Position numbers and translations under genes: made by a program
NCBI GenBank assembly: GCA_051252415.1
Contig: JBPOGA010000020.1
Coordinates: 1-64,000 of the forward strand
Length of the DNA: 64,000 nt
DNA from: JBPOFY01 sp051252415
GTDB taxonomy: Bacteria; Verrucomicrobiota; Verrucomicrobiia; Opitutales; Coraliomargaritaceae
Reading direction: 5' to 3'
Shown here: one piece after another, positions 16,086-24,879 of the stretch
Layout: each line of letters begins with the position of its first letter
How positions within the stretch are numbered: the first letter of the stretch is position 1
The notes under the pieces: model-generated
The model's input: only the letters and a program-made list of their open reading frames with translations
What the model was told of the DNA's origin: nothing
The model's database searches: none

Positions 16086-18594
16086 CTCGTTATTATAACA
16101 AAGAACCAGCATCCGCAAGGATGCTGGTTCTGAATCGTCGAGGTTTAATCCGAACTAATTGTTGAGCCCAGAGAGGTCGACAGCCTGAACCCATGCGGGG
16201 AAGTTCTGACCATTGCGCCCACGGCTAATGGTGACTGTGCTGTCATCTGTGTAACGAGACCACATACGTGGTCGAGGGAAGGCATTTCCAGTTCCATTAC
16301 ATCCGTTATAGACCCAGCCGAAGCGGGCGCCCGCAGTGGTCGTATCAACTGTCACAGCTAGATCGGAGCTGGTGGAATCGCCATCGGGCTTGAAGCGGTG
16401 GTCCACTGCGATGCTAGCATGTGTGAGCACGTAGACATCAAAGTCATATGCATCGGTATACTCAGAGCCAACGGCGACGGTGCTTTCATTGACATTTTGG
16501 CTGACGCCATCACCTAGAGCCACGAGGCAAGCCTCGGAGCTGTCACCGATTCCGGAGTCGGCACGAGTGCCAGTTGCCCATATCCAAGTGTTGTCGCGTG
16601 CAACCGTCGTGATCGATGCGGTCGTGTATTCACCGGTCGCATCGGCTCCCGCACCGCCGTTGTTACCGGCGACATTCACATGCTGCACGTTCCAATCGCT
16701 GCCCCATTCCACCACGAAGGTGGTCATGTCGGCATCAAACAGAGTCTCACCACCGGCATCGCGGGACCAGTTTAGTGTATTCGTGCCACTGGGATAGAGG
16801 CGAACATAGGCACCGGTGCCTTGCTTGCGGTCGGTCGGGTTGCCAAAGAGAACGGCACCACCGCCACGGTAGCCGCCAAACAGGACGACTTGATTCACGT
16901 CATTCCATGCCACAGAGGTATCACTGCCTGCGGTTGTGGTCATCGAAGTGACGACCGCATCGACTAAGCGGAAGCCACTTGAGTGGCTCGCGTTCTCACA
17001 TTCGACGACGGTCACGACACCTTCCCAATTGAGGTCGGCGACGGCACGGGTCAGTTGTATCTGATTAGCCGCGCCGGAACTGGCGAGGTCGCCCTTGCCT
17101 CCGGGAACGGCACTGATGCGTGCGTAGTCGTTGTCGGGATAGGAGTTGCCATTCCCATCGTGAGAGCCGCGCACGAGGATGAAGTAATCATCCGCCAACG
17201 CCTGATCGAGGATAATGGTCGCGCTGGTTCCAGTGAAGTCGCCAGTCGTTAGGTAATACTCTGTCGCACGGACACCGGCCGAAGGTGCTGCGGTGACTGT
17301 AATTTCAAGTGTCGCGGTATCAGAGCCACCGTTTCCGTCGGAGACTTCAACCGTCCAGCTGTTCAGTCCCTCATCAGAGGCGCTTGGTGTGCCGCTCAAA
17401 GTTCCATCAGATGCAACGGACAACCAAGTAGGGCCGGATAGTTTTGAGTAAGTGAGCGCATCACCATCCACATCGCTTGCCGAACCGGCGAGTGTTGCAG
17501 TAAAGGCAACGTCGGCATCTGCACTTAGGCCAGATGCTACGTTATCGAAAGCCGGAGCATCGTTAATGGCATTCACCGTAATCGAAACATTCGCAGAACT
17601 ACTATCTACGACACCATCGTTGACAGTGTATGTGAACGAATCTGCGCCGTTGAAGTTTGCGCTCGGCGTGTAGCTTAAGTTCGGAGCGGTTCCACTAAGT
17701 GCACCATTGGCAGGGGCTGCCACAATGGAATAACTGAGGTTATCTCCGTCCACATCCGACCCACTAAGTGTGATCGCAATTGAACCGTCCTCATCGACTG
17801 TGCTCGATTTGACATCCGCCACGGGTGCATCATTGATCGGATTCACGGTAATCGAAACAGTTGCAGGGCTACTATCCGTTGAGCCGTCGTTGACTGTGAA
17901 GGTAAACGAATCGGCGCCATTATAATTAGCGAACGGAGTGTAAGTAACATTGGGAGCGGTGCCGCTGAGTGAACCGTTGGCCGGTCCCGTAGAAACCGTA
18001 TAACTCAGGCTATCGCCATCGGTATCGCTGCCAGTCAGTGTGATGGCTTGGAGGCCGTCTTCGCCGACCGAAAGGCTTTGGGTGTTCGCAAGCGGAGCGT
18101 TGTTCATGGCTCCCTCGATCCTAATGTTGTCAACGGCAGGATCCGCTGCATTCCAAGCTGTATTGGCCGTGCGGAAGCGCAATTTCACATTGCTCAAACC
18201 CGCGTAGGCTGAAAGGTCGACCAGCGCGTTGGACCATGGGTCCGTGCTACTGGTATGTTGCGGACTACCTTTAAACCAAACACCGGTCGTCCAACTGGTT
18301 CCATCATGAACATCCAGTGAAAGGTAGTCGATATAAGGGCCATACATGTGGTAATCGAATTCCATGGTCACTGCACTCTGCGCGCTGAAGTCGAAACTGG
18401 CTTCGACGGAAGCAGTTTTGTTCGAACCGAGACCGTGATGCCCTTCGGCGTAGAGATAATAAGTGCCATCCGACGCACCGCTTGGGCCAGCTGCTGCGGT
18501 CGGAGTGCCACCGCTGTGAACCGTCCAATCGTAGTCGTCATCAGCGACTTGCACCCAAGCGCCGATACCGTTTTCGAAGCTTTCGGCATATGGT
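16086..18594. repeat. 2.5-kb near-perfect direct repeat, copy 2
   Basis: Second copy of the 10716-13224 block, encoding the C-terminal 813 residues of the nuclease-like giant protein plus its terminator. The two copies differ at only two positions that I could see, one non-coding and one synonymous. Such identity over 2.5 kb implies a very recent duplication or ongoing gene conversion. Confidence 0.97.
16102..16131 (-). terminator. terminator of the nuclease-like giant gene
   Basis: The same 13-bp stem and four-base loop as at 10732-10761, with a T-rich tail on the minus strand, 23 bp past the stop codon. Confidence 0.85.
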
Positions 18595-20243
18595 GGCGCG
18601 ATATAATCGATTGTTGATGTCGCCGATGCGGAAGCCGATGCGCCGGTGACGTTGGCATTGGCCGACTTGTCCCGAGCCATGATCGTATAAGAATATGAGA
18701 CGCCTTCGACCAATTTGCTATCCACATAGACTGGGCTGTCTTGCCATCCGCTATCATGTGAACCGTCTACAATTGTAGTGTTCGTGAAATAGTATTCCAC
18801 TTCGCTTGGATCGATCGCAGCACTCGCCTCCATCGTAATCGTGCCCGTGCTAGTAGAAGTTGGCTGCGAGGCCCAGGTCAATGGGTCAGGGCTTGGTGCC
18901 TCCAAATCGAACTCTGCCCATACGGCGTCGTGATCAGAGAGGGTGGGCTTTGTTGAATAAACACCCGTGCTTGAGAAGTAACCCATGCCAACGACGTGGT
19001 CGACCCAATCGGTTTTTCTAGCCAATAGGTTCGGCATGACGGTGTCGACGTGACTCCCCAAAACATTAAAGTCTCCTAATGCAATCACCCTTCCAGGCTC
19101 TGAAAGCGCTTGGGCCCCCATGCGGTCTAAAATGTAATCGCGAAAGTTCTCCATACCAATAATCTCGGAGGCGTATCCACCATCGTCGGGGTCGTAGGTG
19201 TTATGGTAGTGGAAGAGATTGACTAGGTTTTCACCGATTTGAATCTGCACGTGTTGCGCGTGACGTTCCCACTTGTCGTAAGTCGGGTCGATGTTGACCA
19301 ATTCTTCGTGAGCACTGACGATTGGATGCTTCGAGAGGACTGCGATCGAGGTTTCCTTATTTGTAAAAAACTTTGTCGTTTCGTTGATCGTTTGGTAAGT
19401 GTAAGGATAATCCGACAGAATCGATTTGATATCATCCCACCAACCGCTCTGAAAATCGACTTCCTGTAAGCAGACCACATCTTGGTCCTGCAAAAAGTTA
19501 TCGCGGAAATCGATGATGTTTTGACGGTTGTAAGTGCTGTCACCGTTACCCTTGCCACCATGGATGTTATAGGTCACCACCGCAAAATCGGCGTAGTTGC
19601 CAAGAATCGCGATATTATCGAGCCCTAGCGCCTGATTACTGACGTTAGCCGTATCGACTTGAAAGCGAAAGATAGCTTCTTGTCCCGGCGCGAGGATTTG
19701 GTCATCGAGTATACTAAGATCCAGATCCATATCCTCGTAGTCTGATACAGTGCCTAAGCCATTAAGGATTGACTCCCAACGGACGAGAAGCGTCTCGTCC
19801 GGATCTGAGAGGTCACCTTCCTGGTAGTAGATACTAAGGTTTTGGGGAGAGTTTCCGTTTACGCTGGCGAAATCGAATGCGACTTTATTGAGGTGAATAT
19901 TCCGGCCGGTGTTGTTTGTGATGGTGAAGTTAATTTTATCCAAATCGACTCGAATACTCATCGAGCCGTTCACAGTGGCGTTGCCGACCGATTCCGTCGA
20001 CCCATAGGTGCCGTCCGTCGATCCCCAAGTGTCACGGGCACCATCACCGCCCCAGAGTGAGCCTGTGATGTTATCTAGATCGCTAACGGCTGCTTTGGGT
20101 GAACTCTGAAATTTAAACGCCTTAAATGCCGAAGAGAAGTCATTCCAGCCGGCTAGAACGACATCGTCGGCACATAACGTTAGGGACTGGAGTAAACTAA
20201 GGAAGCCAAACAGTATTATTTTGGGGTATTCTATATATTTCAT
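16155..20243 (-). CDS. secreted endonuclease/exonuclease/phosphatase-domain protein with MAM and cadherin-like domains
   Basis: A 1362-residue exported protein. ATG 20243 is preferred over one nine codons upstream because it aligns with the paralogue start (MKYIEYPK versus MKDIQYPK) and gives a clean signal peptide. A jelly-roll-like domain (DNIAILGNY at its end) precedes a DNase I-like EEP domain at about residues 220-438. All EEP motifs are present: TYNIHGG, CLQEVD, FHYHNTYD, ALGDFNVLGS and LSDHDAVWAEF. A fibronectin-III-like segment spans about 448-545. From PYAESFENG near residue 550 onward it is identical to the M60-like neighbour: MAM, two cadherin-like repeats, Ig-like, unknown C-terminal domain. 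The likely role is an extracellular nuclease or phosphodiesterase; substrate unknown. It lies upstream of the M60-like gene, each gene with its own promoter and terminator. Confidence 0.85.
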   Translation of the reverse strand: MKYIEYPKIILFGFLSLLQSLTLCADDVVLAGWNDFSSAFKAFKFQSSPKAAVSDLDNITGSLWGGDGARDTWGSTDGTYGSTESVGNATVNGSMSIRVDLDKINFTITNNTGRNIHLNKVAFDFASVNGNSPQNLSIYYQEGDLSDPDETLLVRWESILNGLGTVSDYEDMDLDLSILDDQILAPGQEAIFRFQVDTANVSNQALGLDNIAILGNYADFAVVTYNIHGGKGNGDSTYNRQNIIDFRDNFLQDQDVVCLQEVDFQSGWWDDIKSILSDYPYTYQTINETTKFFTNKETSIAVLSKHPIVSAHEELVNIDPTYDKWERHAQHVQIQIGENLVNLFHYHNTYDPDDGGYASEIIGMENFRDYILDRMGAQALSEPGRVIALGDFNVLGSHVDTVMPNLLARKTDWVDHVVGMGYFSSTGVYSTKPTLSDHDAVWAEFDLEAPSPDPLTWASQPTSTSTGTITMEASAAIDPSEVEYYFTNTTIVDGSHDSGWQDSPVYVDSKLVEGVSYSYTIMARDKSANANVTGASASASATSTIDYIAPPYAESFENGIGAWVQVADDDYDWTVHSGGTPTAAAGPSGASDGTYYLYAEGHHGLGSNKTASVEASFDFSAQSAVTMEFDYHMYGPYIDYLSLDVHDGTSWTTGVWFKGSPQHTSSTDPWSNALVDLSAYAGLSNVKLRFRTANTAWNAADPAVDNIRIEGAMNNAPLANTQSLSVGEDGLQAITLTGSDTDGDSLSYTVSTGPANGSLSGTAPNVTYTPFANYNGADSFTFTVNDGSTDSSPATVSITVNPINDAPVADVKSSTVDEDGSIAITLSGSDVDGDNLSYSIVAAPANGALSGTAPNLSYTPSANFNGADSFTYTVNDGVVDSSSANVSITVNAINDAPAFDNVASGLSADADVAFTATLAGSASDVDGDALTYSKLSGPTWLSVASDGTLSGTPSASDEGLNSWTVEVSDGNGGSDTATLEITVTAAPSAGVRATEYYLTTGDFTGTSATIILDQALADDYFILVRGSHDGNGNSYPDNDYARISAVPGGKGDLASSGAANQIQLTRAVADLNWEGVVTVVECENASHSSGFRLVDAVVTSMTTTAGSDTSVAWNDVNQVVLFGGYRGGGAVLFGNPTDRKQGTGAYVRLYPSGTNTLNWSRDAGGETLFDADMTTFVVEWGSDWNVQHVNVAGNNGGAGADATGEYTTASITTVARDNTWIWATGTRADSGIGDSSEACLVALGDGVSQNVNESTVAVGSEYTDAYDFDVYVLTHASIAVDHRFKPDGDSTSSDLAVTVDTTTAGARFGWVYNGCNGTGNAFPRPRMWSRYTDDSTVTISRGRNGQNFPAWVQAVDLSGLNN

Positions 20244-20446
20244 GGGGTATGGGGTTAGAGGGTACGGCATTGCTGCGGCCCTGGTAACAGTGTAGAGGGT
20301 ATTGGGGTCTGTGATTGTAGTTTGACCTAACGGTCATCAAACATGACCTAACACACGAAAATTTGAAAAAGTGACACCTCTTGTGAAAAAGTATGTTAAA
20401 AATCGGTTAATAACATGACCGACGTAATAATGGTAGCAGTGAAAGC
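20170..20446. repeat. diverged 5' repeat (signal peptide and promoter), copy 2
   Basis: Counterpart of 15616-15893, covering the signal-peptide codons and upstream control region of the nuclease-like gene. The 5' copies have drifted to about 80 percent identity while the 3' copies are virtually identical. The 20447-20554 stretch beyond it shows no recognisable feature. Confidence 0.85.
20323..20352 (-). promoter_or_regulatory. candidate tandem operator upstream of the nuclease-like gene
   Basis: TGACCTAAC occurs twice, at 20323-20331 and 20344-20352, exactly 21 bp apart. The first copy is also half of a perfect inverted repeat TGACC-TAAC-GGTCA (20323-20336). It lies about 80 bp upstream of the start codon at the position matching the element of the paralogous gene. 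Conservation of motif and spacing while surrounding bases changed suggests function. Confidence 0.5.
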
Positions 20447-20554
20447 ACTTGATACAAAAATATCGCGACTGACTGTATCGGAGTATAGTCCCGTATAGTT
20501 GGAGATTAGTTCTGACTTCTTTAGCATGCTCTCGAAACCGTAGTGTTTATAAGG

Positions 20555-20590
20555 GGATTTAAAAGAAAGGGAGGATTTAAAAGAAAGGGA
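20555..20590. repeat. 18-bp perfect tandem duplication
   Basis: GGATTTAAAAGAAAGGGA occurs twice in direct tandem, 20555-20572 and 20573-20590. It sits about 50 bp upstream of the transposase start. It is purine-rich and may be a replication-slippage product or part of the transposase leader. It is not a CRISPR, as there are only two units and no spacers. Confidence 0.9.
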
Positions 20591-20642
20591 CGGGCTAATA
20601 AAATATAGACATAAATGAGATTGTCTGATTGAGTAGGTGAAT

Positions 20643-21623
20643 ATGAGACAGCGACGAATGAAAATAGTAGGGCGAGCTGCGGTGTATCATTGTATGACAC
20701 GGACTGTGAACGGAGAGCTTCTCTTTAATGATCGAGAGAAAGAGATACTTCGTAAAATGATCCGCCAGGTGGCTGATTTCTGTGGGGTGGAGGTGCTTAC
20801 ATACTGCATCATGTCGAACCACTTCCATGTGCTGGTCAGGGTGCCAGATGGAGATGTTGTTTCAGATTCTGAATTAATGCGTCGTTATAAGATCCTTTAT
20901 CCAAAACCTACTAAATATCAGGAGGCTTCGGCTGAAGTTATGTTTAAGCAACTCAAAGAGGGGGGCGAGGAGGCTGAGATCATTCGTCGTAAGCTTATTG
21001 TGCGTATGGGGGACGTCTCTGAATTTATGAAGGCGGTGAAACAGCGCTTCTCAGTTTGGTATAATCGCTCGCATCAACGTTATGGAACGCTTTGGGCGGA
21101 GCGCTTTAAGTCGGTTTTGGTTGAGGGGGAGGGCAATCCTTTGCAAACGATGGCTGCCTATATCGATTTAAACCCTGTTCGTGCAGGACTTGTTAAAGAT
21201 CCTAAGGACTATCGCTTCTGTGGCTATGCGGAGGCGGTTGCTGGCGATAAGTTAGCGCTAAAGGGCCTACAGGTGATTTGGGCAAATAATCCTCAAGCAC
21301 CTTTAAAAGCACATCGATTACTCCTCTTCGGCAAAGGTTCTAGTCCTTGGACACATAAAGGGAAAGTCATCTCTCGGAAAAGAGCTGTGGAGGTGCTTGA
21401 GGAAGAGCAGGGGGAACTCTCAAAGGCTTCGATGCTGCGCTGTCGCGTACGCTATTTTAGTGACGGAGCGATTCTTGGCTCCGCAGAATTCGTGCGAGGC
21501 TTTGCGGATACATGGCAAATTGAACGTGGGCGTAAGCACCCTCCTAGGCCGAATTATATGCGTGGCTCAGATTGGGGCGATCTAGCTGTGATAAAGGGAT
21601 TGCGTAGGCAAGTGTTTGAGTAA
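20643..21623 (+). CDS. REP-associated tyrosine transposase (RAYT, Y1_Tnp family)
   Basis: A 326-residue single-strand DNA transposase-like protein. The HUH metal motif is in SNHFHVLVRV near residue 59. The catalytic tyrosine is in AAYIDLNPVRAGLV near 178, the hallmark sequence of the RAYT subgroup. YGTLWAERFKSVLVEG is also typical. RAYTs nick and join single strands at short palindromic (REP) sequences and are usually domesticated, single-copy genes. GTG 20637 is an alternative start two codons upstream. It diverges from the giant exoprotein genes with about 400 bp between them. No inverted or direct flanking repeats mark it as a complete insertion sequence. Confidence 0.9.
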   Translation: MRQRRMKIVGRAAVYHCMTRTVNGELLFNDREKEILRKMIRQVADFCGVEVLTYCIMSNHFHVLVRVPDGDVVSDSELMRRYKILYPKPTKYQEASAEVMFKQLKEGGEEAEIIRRKLIVRMGDVSEFMKAVKQRFSVWYNRSHQRYGTLWAERFKSVLVEGEGNPLQTMAAYIDLNPVRAGLVKDPKDYRFCGYAEAVAGDKLALKGLQVIWANNPQAPLKAHRLLLFGKGSSPWTHKGKVISRKRAVEVLEEEQGELSKASMLRCRVRYFSDGAILGSAEFVRGFADTWQIERGRKHPPRPNYMRGSDWGDLAVIKGLRRQVFE

Positions 21624-21798
21624 ACTCGGATACTCAGGATAAAGGCTTCATCATTGTAATCTTAGTGTGAGTGAAAAATCCAATGTAGAGTAAGTCGCAA
21701 GATCGAGTTGTGAAATCAGGCCGACTATTTTTTCAACAGTCAGGCCAATTGATGCCTTTCTGCTCGACATGGGCGTGTCACCTTAAAAGATACGCAGT

Positions 21799-22179
21799 AT
21801 GAACCGTCCCGAATCTGCCTTGATTGTTGATGATGAGCCTCATCTTCGGATGTATGTGAAGCTTATCTTGAAGCAGCTTGGCTTCACGAAGTTTTATGAA
21901 GCTAAAAATGGCGTCGAAGGGGTTCAGATGTTTCAACACTGGAATCCAGACATCGTTATGATGGATGTTAATATGCCAGTCAAAGAAGGCATGGAAGCCC
22001 TTGAAGAGATTATTGCGATAGATGATCAAGCTGTAGTCGTCATGACTACTTCGGTAGCTTCGCGTCAAGCGGTGGAGCGCAGTGTCGAATTAGGAGCTTC
22101 TCATTATATTCGAAAGGATACGCCCAAGGAGGAGGTGATTAATATTTTACAGCGCCTGATCGACGACATTTGGGAATAA
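21799..22179 (+). CDS. stand-alone CheY-like response regulator
   Basis: A 126-residue single receiver domain with no output domain. The acidic pair is in VDDEPH, the phospho-acceptor Asp in MMDVNMP near residue 54, the switch Thr/Ser in VMTTS and the conserved Lys in YIRKDTP. It starts a likely three-gene operon, 13 bp before a 68-residue protein gene, which in turn overlaps a PilB/GspE-type ATPase gene. The context suggests it tunes pilus or secretion motor activity. Its kinase is not in the neighbourhood. Confidence 0.88.
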   Translation: MNRPESALIVDDEPHLRMYVKLILKQLGFTKFYEAKNGVEGVQMFQHWNPDIVMMDVNMPVKEGMEALEEIIAIDDQAVVVMTTSVASRQAVERSVELGASHYIRKDTPKEEVINILQRLIDDIWE

Positions 22180-22192
22180 TATAATATAACAC

Positions 22193-22399
22193 ATGGACGA
22201 TATGAATGACAGTGACGATGTAGTAGGGAAAAGCTCAACTCAATCGATGTCTGTTCAGGAGGTGCGATATTCGTATCGTGAGATGATGGCAGAAGTCGAA
22301 GAAGAGCGCCGCCATTCGATTGTTGGTCGTGAGCTGATCGACGCTGTGGAGATTGGTCAGATTTTTGACAAGCGCCGTCGGAGGATTAAGAAGTCATGA
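22193..22399 (+). CDS. 68-residue charged protein coupled to pilB/gspE
   Basis: A small soluble protein, acidic at the N-terminus (MDDMNDSDDVVG) and strongly basic at the C-terminus (DKRRRRIKKS), with a predicted helical middle (YREMMAEVEEERRHSIV). No family was recognised. Its TGA stop overlaps the ATG of the downstream ATPase in the arrangement ATGA, indicating translational coupling. That coupling and the clean spacing to the upstream receiver gene support it as a real gene despite its size. Confidence 0.65.
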   Translation: MDDMNDSDDVVGKSSTQSMSVQEVRYSYREMMAEVEEERRHSIVGRELIDAVEIGQIFDKRRRRIKKS

Positions 22400-24099
22400 G
22401 TTTGAATATTCGCGAAAAGCTGAAGGCTCAGCATGTTCTTATTTCAACTGTAGTGTACGAACGTGCACTTTTGCATGCAGATGAAGGGACGTTAGACTTA
22501 ATCGAATATTTGATTGATGAAGAGATCGTCGATAAGTCGATCGCTTGTCGCATTTGGAGTGATCACATCGAGTCGGCCTACGTCGATCCGCTTTCAACAA
22601 TTATAAGCGATGATGCGATTGCTTGTATACCTCAAGAGATTGCACATAAGGGTAATGTGATGCCACTCTATGTGGTTGAAGATGCGCTAACTGTGGCGAT
22701 GCCAGATCCTCACAATGAGAAGTTGGTCAGCCGTTTGTCTGCAATTGCTCAAAAGGAAGTGAGCGCAGTTTTTTGCTTAAGCCGAGAGGTTAAAGATGCT
22801 GTCGACCTGCACTACAACTCGGAGCAGAGCGTTAAGGAACTGATTGATCAACTGGAGCGTAGTCAAGGTGACATTTTAACCAATTTTAGCACTGAGCAGT
22901 TAGCTGAATTGAGTGGTTCAGAGTCGATTATTAGTTTATGTGAATCGATTTTGTTATTGGCGATTAAGGAACGTGCTTCGGATATTCATATTGAGCCTAA
23001 GAAAGACATTACCAATATACGTTTTCGTATCGATGGTCGTCTACAAAATGTCTTTGTAATAGCAGCTGCTTTACATGCGCCGTTGAAGTCGCGTATCAAA
23101 ATTTTAAGTAATTTGGATATTGCTGAAACACGCTATCCTCAGGATGGCCGCTTTTCGCTGGCACTTGGCTCGGAGGGTGTGAATTTTCGCGTATCATTGA
23201 TCCCTACCGTTACAGGCGAGAAGCTCGTGTTACGTATTTTAGCACTTACAGGTAAACGTGACTTTCGCACCTTGGATCAAATGTTGGTTTCGCAAACTAT
23301 CCTGCAACCGTTTAAGCGGATTATTGAAAGTCCAAATGGTATGATCTTTGTCACTGGGCCAACAGGCTCGGGTAAGTCGACTACTTTGTATGCCGCTCTG
23401 CATGAGATCAATAAGCCGGATGTGAATATCACGACGATTGAGGACCCTGTGGAAACTCGAATGGATGGGATCATTCAGTCGCAGATAAATAATAAGATTG
23501 ATCTGAAATTTTCCGACATGTTGCGCTCACTACTGCGACAGGATCCAGATGTGATCTTAGTCGGGGAAATTCGAGATTTAGAAACCGCGAAGATTGCAAC
23601 TGAGGCTGCTTTGACTGGGCATTTAGTCTTCTCTACCTTACATACGAATAATGCGATTCAAGCAGTGGTTCGTTTGGTGGAACTAGGCATAGAGCCATAC
23701 ATGGTAGCGCCCTCGCTTCTTGCAGTTTTGGGACAGCGTCTCGCTGCCAAGATCTGCAATAACTGTAAGCGAGCTTACACGCCTGATCCAAGAGTGATTA
23801 ATCGATATTTCGATGATATCGATAAGGTCGATGTCGAGCCGGTATTTTATGATGGTCGTGGCTGTAAGCAATGCCGTAACACTGGTTACCATGGACGTAT
23901 CGCATTTCACGAGATGGCACTTATTACCGAAGAAATGCGCACACTAATTTCAAATAGGTCCTCTGACCGTGAGTTGGCGGCAGCAGCGAAAAAAGTGGGT
24001 TATCGCCCGTTGCGTTACGATGGCCTGAAGAAGGTCTTGCTTGGTTACACGACAACCGAGGAATTGGAGAAGCTCGCTTCCTTTGATTGGAGCAGCTAG
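22396..24099 (+). CDS. pilB: type IV pilus / type II secretion assembly ATPase (PilB/GspE)
   Basis: A 567-residue hexameric motor ATPase for extending pilus or pseudopilus fibres at the inner membrane. An N-terminal T2SSE_N-like domain is present (IPQEIAHKGNVMPLYVVEDALTVAM cut short here). Then come the Walker A loop GPTGSGKST near residue 321, the Asp box TTIEDPVE, Walker B ILVGEIRD and the His box STLHTNNA. The C-terminal zinc site has two CxxC pairs (CNNCKRAY, CKQCRNTGY). Length and domain order are normal. Whether it serves pili or secretion cannot be told from the ATPase alone. The pilus-like proteins at 59.7-64 kb are possible partners. Confidence 0.92.
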   Translation: MSLNIREKLKAQHVLISTVVYERALLHADEGTLDLIEYLIDEEIVDKSIACRIWSDHIESAYVDPLSTIISDDAIACIPQEIAHKGNVMPLYVVEDALTVAMPDPHNEKLVSRLSAIAQKEVSAVFCLSREVKDAVDLHYNSEQSVKELIDQLERSQGDILTNFSTEQLAELSGSESIISLCESILLLAIKERASDIHIEPKKDITNIRFRIDGRLQNVFVIAAALHAPLKSRIKILSNLDIAETRYPQDGRFSLALGSEGVNFRVSLIPTVTGEKLVLRILALTGKRDFRTLDQMLVSQTILQPFKRIIESPNGMIFVTGPTGSGKSTTLYAALHEINKPDVNITTIEDPVETRMDGIIQSQINNKIDLKFSDMLRSLLRQDPDVILVGEIRDLETAKIATEAALTGHLVFSTLHTNNAIQAVVRLVELGIEPYMVAPSLLAVLGQRLAAKICNNCKRAYTPDPRVINRYFDDIDKVDVEPVFYDGRGCKQCRNTGYHGRIAFHEMALITEEMRTLISNRSSDRELAAAAKKVGYRPLRYDGLKKVLLGYTTTEELEKLASFDWSS

Positions 24100-24135
24100 T
24101 TCATTGTAAGATTAATTGGGGCAGTTTAAGCGGCC

Positions 24136-24879
24136 TTATTCTGGATCTTTTACGTCGTAAATGTAGCCGACTCCGTGAACAGTGCGGAACGCATCTAGTT
24201 TGAGGTCGTGGCGTTTGTAGAGATCGCGAATTTTTACGATGTATTGATCGAGTGAGCGACTGCGCACATCGGCATGGATGCCCCAAACTGCGTGAATTAA
24301 ATTCTTTCGCGTGAGCACTGAATTTGGATGGTTGGCTAGATACACGAAGATACCGAGCTCTTTACGACCTATGCTCTCGATTTCGCCATCATTGAAAGTG
24401 ACTTCTAATCGTTGTGGGTTGACCTCAGCACCACAGAATTCAAAAGGTTCGTCGTTGGTGCTGACGTTGTTCGTGATATCGCCATCGCGAGCAGTTTCAG
24501 CTCGGCGGAGCACCGCATAGATACGAGCGATTAACTCAGGAAATCCAAAGGGCTTGGTGATATAATCGTCGCCACCCATTTCCAATGCTTTTACCTTTTG
24601 CATTTCTGCATTTTCACCAGTTAAGAAGATGACTGGAGTCTCATTGCCGCTTGTGCGCAGCGTTTTCATTAGCGAGAAGCCAGTGGAGTCGGGGAGGTGC
24701 ACATCCAAGAGTAGCAAGTTCGCGAAATTGGTTTTTAGGAAACGCTCAACGTGTGCGGCTTCGTGGCAGATCTGACTTTGCATACCAGCCAGATCAAGCT
24801 GGGTGGCAATCAAGGTGGCGAGGTCTGAATCGTCCTCAGCGATGACGATGAGAGGCTTTGGTGAAGGAGTCGTAGTCAT
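24136..24879 (-). CDS. OmpR/PhoB-family response regulator
   Basis: A 247-residue transcription factor. The receiver domain (residues about 10-125) has EDDSDL, the phospho-acceptor in LLLDVHLPD, LTGEN and ITKPFGF. The C-terminal winged helix (about 150-245) has GRKELGIFVYLANHPNSVLTR and the recognition-helix region DVRSRSLDQYIVKIRD, ending in VHGVGYIYD. No cognate kinase lies beside it. It is downstream of the peroxiredoxin gene, with its ATG overlapping that stop codon (TAATG), so they are probably co-transcribed. Confidence 0.92.
   Translation of the reverse strand: MTTTPSPKPLIVIAEDDSDLATLIATQLDLAGMQSQICHEAAHVERFLKTNFANLLLLDVHLPDSTGFSLMKTLRTSGNETPVIFLTGENAEMQKVKALEMGGDDYITKPFGFPELIARIYAVLRRAETARDGDITNNVSTNDEPFEFCGAEVNPQRLEVTFNDGEIESIGRKELGIFVYLANHPNSVLTRKNLIHAVWGIHADVRSRSLDQYIVKIRDLYKRHDLKLDAFRTVHGVGYIYDVKDPE

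Noticed and set aside
15936..16118. 60-codon minus-strand frame in the spacer between the giant genes
   Set aside because: It overlaps the terminator hairpin of the nuclease-like gene and has no recognisable domain.
20555..20590. CRISPR-like repeat
   Set aside because: Just two contiguous units without spacers and no cas genes in the window.
20643..21623. Complete insertion sequence around the Y1 transposase
   Set aside because: The protein is of the RAYT type, and no terminal repeats or target duplications bound the gene.
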